A stretch of DNA of 14,521 nt, from assembly GCA_016200125.1 (NCBI GenBank), contig JACQFK010000606.1, positions 1 to 14,521 on the forward strand, in the 5' to 3' direction. A program made the position numbers and the translations under genes. The stretch is from Planctomycetota bacterium (GTDB taxonomy: Bacteria > Planctomycetota > MHYJ01 > JACPRB01). The notes beneath the pieces were generated by a model. It was not told the origin of the DNA. It was given only the letters and a program-made list of their open reading frames with translations, and made no database searches. Shown here in pieces: positions 12,250 to 14,521 of the stretch (the stretch's first letter is position 1; every line of letters starts with the position of its first letter).

Positions 12250-14521
12250 TCAGTCCACGTAAACGAACTCGTTGACGTTCAGGAGCACGCGGCAGAAATC
12301 GACCAGCCGGTGGCGCCGGATGAAGTCGTCCGCGCGGCGCCGCTCCGCCTCCGACGGCGGCCGGCCCAGCGCCAGCCACATCGCGCGGTCGACGCCCCCC
12401 GTCTCCCGCTCCACCCGCGCCGCGAAGGCGACGGCCATCCGCTCGCTGAAGCCGCTGTTGAACAGCTGCAGCGCCTGGGGCGCGACGGTCGTCACGTCCC
12501 GCCGGCCGCAGGAGACGTTCAGGTCCGGAAGGTCGAAAGGCTGGAGGAAGGGCAGCGTCAGCACGCGCTTCTGCACGAGGAAGACGCTCCGGACGTCGGT
12601 GGTCTCGATCGGATCGGTGAACCATTCCTGCTTCCGATCGCGCGCGGCCTTGTCGCTCTTGGTCTCGAGGATGCCGGGCTGGGCGTCGAGCAGGTGCTGC
12701 GGCACCGGCGGCCAGACCGGCGGGCCGGAATCCTTGGGGAGCATCGTTCCGGAGACGGCGAGGAAGGCGTCGCGGGTCGCCTCGGCGTCCAGGCGCCGCG
12801 GATTCTGCCGCCAGAAAAGGCGGTTGTCGGGATCGACGGCGCGCTTCGACGGATCATCGACGGAGCGCTGCCGGTAGGCCGCCGAGCGGAGGATCAGACG
12901 GTGGACCGACTTGAGCGAGCCGCCGTTCGCGGCGAGCTCGGAGGCGAGCGCATCGAGCAGCTCGGGGTGGGTCGGCTTCACGCCGCTGTATCCGAAGTCG
13001 TTCGGCGACGCGACGATGCCGCGGCCGAAGTGGTGATGCCAGAGTCGGTTGACGATGACGCGGTACGTCAGCGGGTTCTCCGGCGAGGCGATCCAGGCCG
13101 CGAGCGCCGAGCGGCGGCCGCTGGAGTCGCCGGCCGGCTTCACGGGGGCGGGATTCGGGTCGAGCACCGAGATGAAGCCCGGCGCGATCTCCTCGCGCGG
13201 CTGGGTGAAGTCGCCCTGGTAGAAGAGATGGGTCGCGGGCGGCTTGGCGGCCGAGTCGCGCACGGTCATCCCCCGCGTGAACTCGAGGAGGCCCTTCTTC
13301 TCGTCGTCGACCGCCTGACGGTGGAAGGCCAGCTCGTTGCGCAGCTCGTCGTCAAGCGAGGCCGCCAGGTCGGCGTCACTGACCTTCTTGTCCTTGTGGG
13401 CCTTGCGCGCGGGATCGAGGATCTCCGCGATCCGCGCGCTGCAGGGCTTGATCCGCGCCTCGATCGCGTCGTTGTGCTTCTGGATGCGCTCGCGCTCTGG
13501 GCCGCGATCGAGGATGGTGTCGTCCTGCCGCTTGACGCCCGCGAAGAAGGCCCTGAGGCGGAAGTGGTCGGCCTGCGAGATCGGATCGTATTTGTGGTCG
13601 TGGCAGTTGGCGCAGGCCATCGTCAGGCCGAGGAAGGCGGAGCCCGTCGTGTTGGCGAGGTCCGTCATCAGCTCGTTCCGGTTCTTGGCGTCCTCCATGA
13701 AGATCGAGCCGGTGCTGTCGTAGGGTCCGAGGCGCAGGTAGCCGGTGGCGAGGAGCGCGTCGGGGTCGTCGGGCCGCGTCTCGTCGCCCGCGAGCTGCTC
13801 GGCGATGAACAGACCGAAAGGCTTGTCCGCGTTGAAGGAGCGGATCAGGTAGTCGCGGTAACGCCAGATCTGCGACTGCAGCTCGTCGCGCTCGAAGCCG
13901 TTGGTGTCGGCGTAGCGGACGACGTCCATCCAGTGCCGCGCCCAGCGCTCGCCGTAGCGCGGCGACGCCAGCAGACGGTCGACGGCCTGCTCGTAGGTTT
14001 CGTCCGCCTTCAGCTCCTCAGGGGTCGGCGGGAGCCCGGTGAGGTCGAAGGTGAGGCGGCGGATCAGCGTGCGGCGGTCGGCCTCCGGCGACGGCGCCAG
14101 GCCGGCCTGCTCCAGCGACGCCAGGACGAAGCGGTCCAGCGGCGTCCGGATCCAGGCCTCGTTCTTGACGGCGGGCGGCGCCGGCCGCGAGACCTTCTTC
14201 AGCGACCAGAGGTCGAGCCGCTTGCCGGCGAAGATGCGGACGATCGGGTTCTTCGCGTCGTGCCAGGCATCTCCGAGACGTCCGCTGGTTTCCGCGGGCT
14301 TCGCCTCGACCCAGGGGGTGCCTTCCTTGATCCACTGGACGAGCGCCTCGACCTGGTCGGCCGCGAGCTTCTCCTTCGGCGGCATCTTGATGTCGGCGTG
14401 GGTCTGCCGCACGACCTGGATCAGGAGGCTCTTGTCGGGCTCGCCGGCGACGACGGCCGGTCCGTTCTCGCCGCCCTTGAGCAGCGCGGCCCTCGCGTCG
14501 AGCCGCAGCCCGCCCTTCTGC
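12250..14521 (-). CDS. DUF1549/DUF1553 protein with planctomycete cytochrome segment (PSD1-type), 5' end outside window
   Basis: The 756 C-terminal residues are visible; the reading frame is open to the right edge and the start is outside. The visible N-terminus 'QKGGLRLDARAALLKGG' and 'DIKMPPKEKLAADQVEALVQ' are the end of a PSCyt1 cytochrome segment whose CxxCH would lie just beyond the edge. DUF1549 (PSCyt2, about 120-330) follows, with 'TFDLTGLPPTPEEL' (157-170), 'RYGERWARHWMDVVRYADTN' (188-207) and 'ACANCHDHKYDPI' (302-314, a CxxCH). Then comes a charged linker and DUF1553 (about 470-740) with 'ENPLTYRVIVNRLWHHHFGR' (481-500), 'NDFGYSGVKPTHPELLD' (507-523) and 'LNVNEFVYVD' at the end. These proteins are exported and thought to be haem-binding; their reaction is unknown. 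It is the upstream partner of the DUF1501 gene, 3 bases apart. An internal GTG at 14412 is a possible but unlikely start because family-typical sequence continues upstream of it. Confidence 0.93.
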   Translation of the reverse strand, partial: QKGGLRLDARAALLKGGENGPAVVAGEPDKSLLIQVVRQTHADIKMPPKEKLAADQVEALVQWIKEGTPWVEAKPAETSGRLGDAWHDAKNPIVRIFAGKRLDLWSLKKVSRPAPPAVKNEAWIRTPLDRFVLASLEQAGLAPSPEADRRTLIRRLTFDLTGLPPTPEELKADETYEQAVDRLLASPRYGERWARHWMDVVRYADTNGFERDELQSQIWRYRDYLIRSFNADKPFGLFIAEQLAGDETRPDDPDALLATGYLRLGPYDSTGSIFMEDAKNRNELMTDLANTTGSAFLGLTMACANCHDHKYDPISQADHFRLRAFFAGVKRQDDTILDRGPERERIQKHNDAIEARIKPCSARIAEILDPARKAHKDKKVSDADLAASLDDELRNELAFHRQAVDDEKKGLLEFTRGMTVRDSAAKPPATHLFYQGDFTQPREEIAPGFISVLDPNPAPVKPAGDSSGRRSALAAWIASPENPLTYRVIVNRLWHHHFGRGIVASPNDFGYSGVKPTHPELLDALASELAANGGSLKSVHRLILRSAAYRQRSVDDPSKRAVDPDNRLFWRQNPRRLDAEATRDAFLAVSGTMLPKDSGPPVWPPVPQHLLDAQPGILETKSDKAARDRKQEWFTDPIETTDVRSVFLVQKRVLTLPFLQPFDLPDLNVSCGRRDVTTVAPQALQLFNSGFSERMAVAFAARVERETGGVDRAMWLALGRPPSEAERRRADDFIRRHRLVDFCRVLLNVNEFVYVD

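Noticed and set aside
14340..14412. GTG at 14412 as the true start of the DUF1549/DUF1553 gene
   Set aside because: The frame stays open to the window edge, and the 36 upstream residues match the expected cytochrome segment, so the gene continues outside.
1..14521. tRNA, rRNA, CRISPR, transposase or prophage genes
   Set aside because: None is recognisable on either strand; the only strong repeat structure is the palindrome at 10741-10804.

Overview
The window is GC-rich DNA, with G or C at most third codon positions, from a bacterium that is most likely a member of the Planctomycetota. The main evidence is a set of families largely confined to the planctomycete/PVC group: a DUF1549/DUF1553 protein with a planctomycete-type cytochrome segment (PSCyt/PSD1) beside a DUF1501 protein, a PVC-type haem-binding C-terminus, an ECF-like sigma factor of the Rhodopirellula/Verrucomicrobium style, and secreted proteins opening with a 'YPGD.G..RDP.V' block. 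I cannot place it below phylum level. No rRNA, tRNA, CRISPR array or insertion sequence is visible, and no stretch over 300 bases lacks a gene.

Layout: 1-425 (minus) is the N-terminal part of a sigma factor, preceded on the same strand by an FGE/SUMF1-fold protein (493-1656). A 68-base divergent spacer separates these from a plus-strand pair: a secreted jelly-roll (polysaccharide-lyase/lectin-like) protein (1725-2618) and a two-module alpha/beta hydrolase of acetyl-xylan-esterase type (2634-4574). Facing this pair is a minus-strand pair: a paralogous jelly-roll protein (7429-8283) and a large PQQ sugar dehydrogenase fused to three c-type haem motifs (4571-7432). The two operons converge on a shared CTAG stop. 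A second divergent spacer leads to a Gfo/Idh/MocA oxidoreductase (8355-9389, plus). The right third is all minus strand: a DUF1549/DUF1553 protein that runs off the right edge (12250-14521), a DUF1501 protein (10813-12246), and a neutral-ceramidase-like lipoprotein (9381-10733).

The most striking non-coding element is a 64-base near-perfect palindrome (10741-10804) between the DUF1501 gene and the ceramidase-like gene. It is built from four alternating copies of TGTCACAAAACAA and is AT-rich in a GC-rich setting. A plausible minus-strand promoter is embedded in it, with its -35 and -10 hexamers on either side of the central TTTTGTGACATGTCACAAAA. It looks like a double operator controlling the ceramidase-like gene, although a MITE-like or RNA-hairpin role is not excluded.

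Functionally, seven of the nine genes whose N-terminus is inside the window carry export signals (Sec, lipoprotein or Tat-like). The region therefore reads as a set for extracytoplasmic breakdown or oxidation of an esterified carbohydrate or lipid-linked substrate: jelly-roll binders/lyases, an esterase, an amidase-like ceramidase homologue, a haem-coupled sugar oxidase and a cytoplasmic NAD(P)-dependent oxidoreductase. The substrate cannot be read from the sequence, and the grouping into one pathway is inference.
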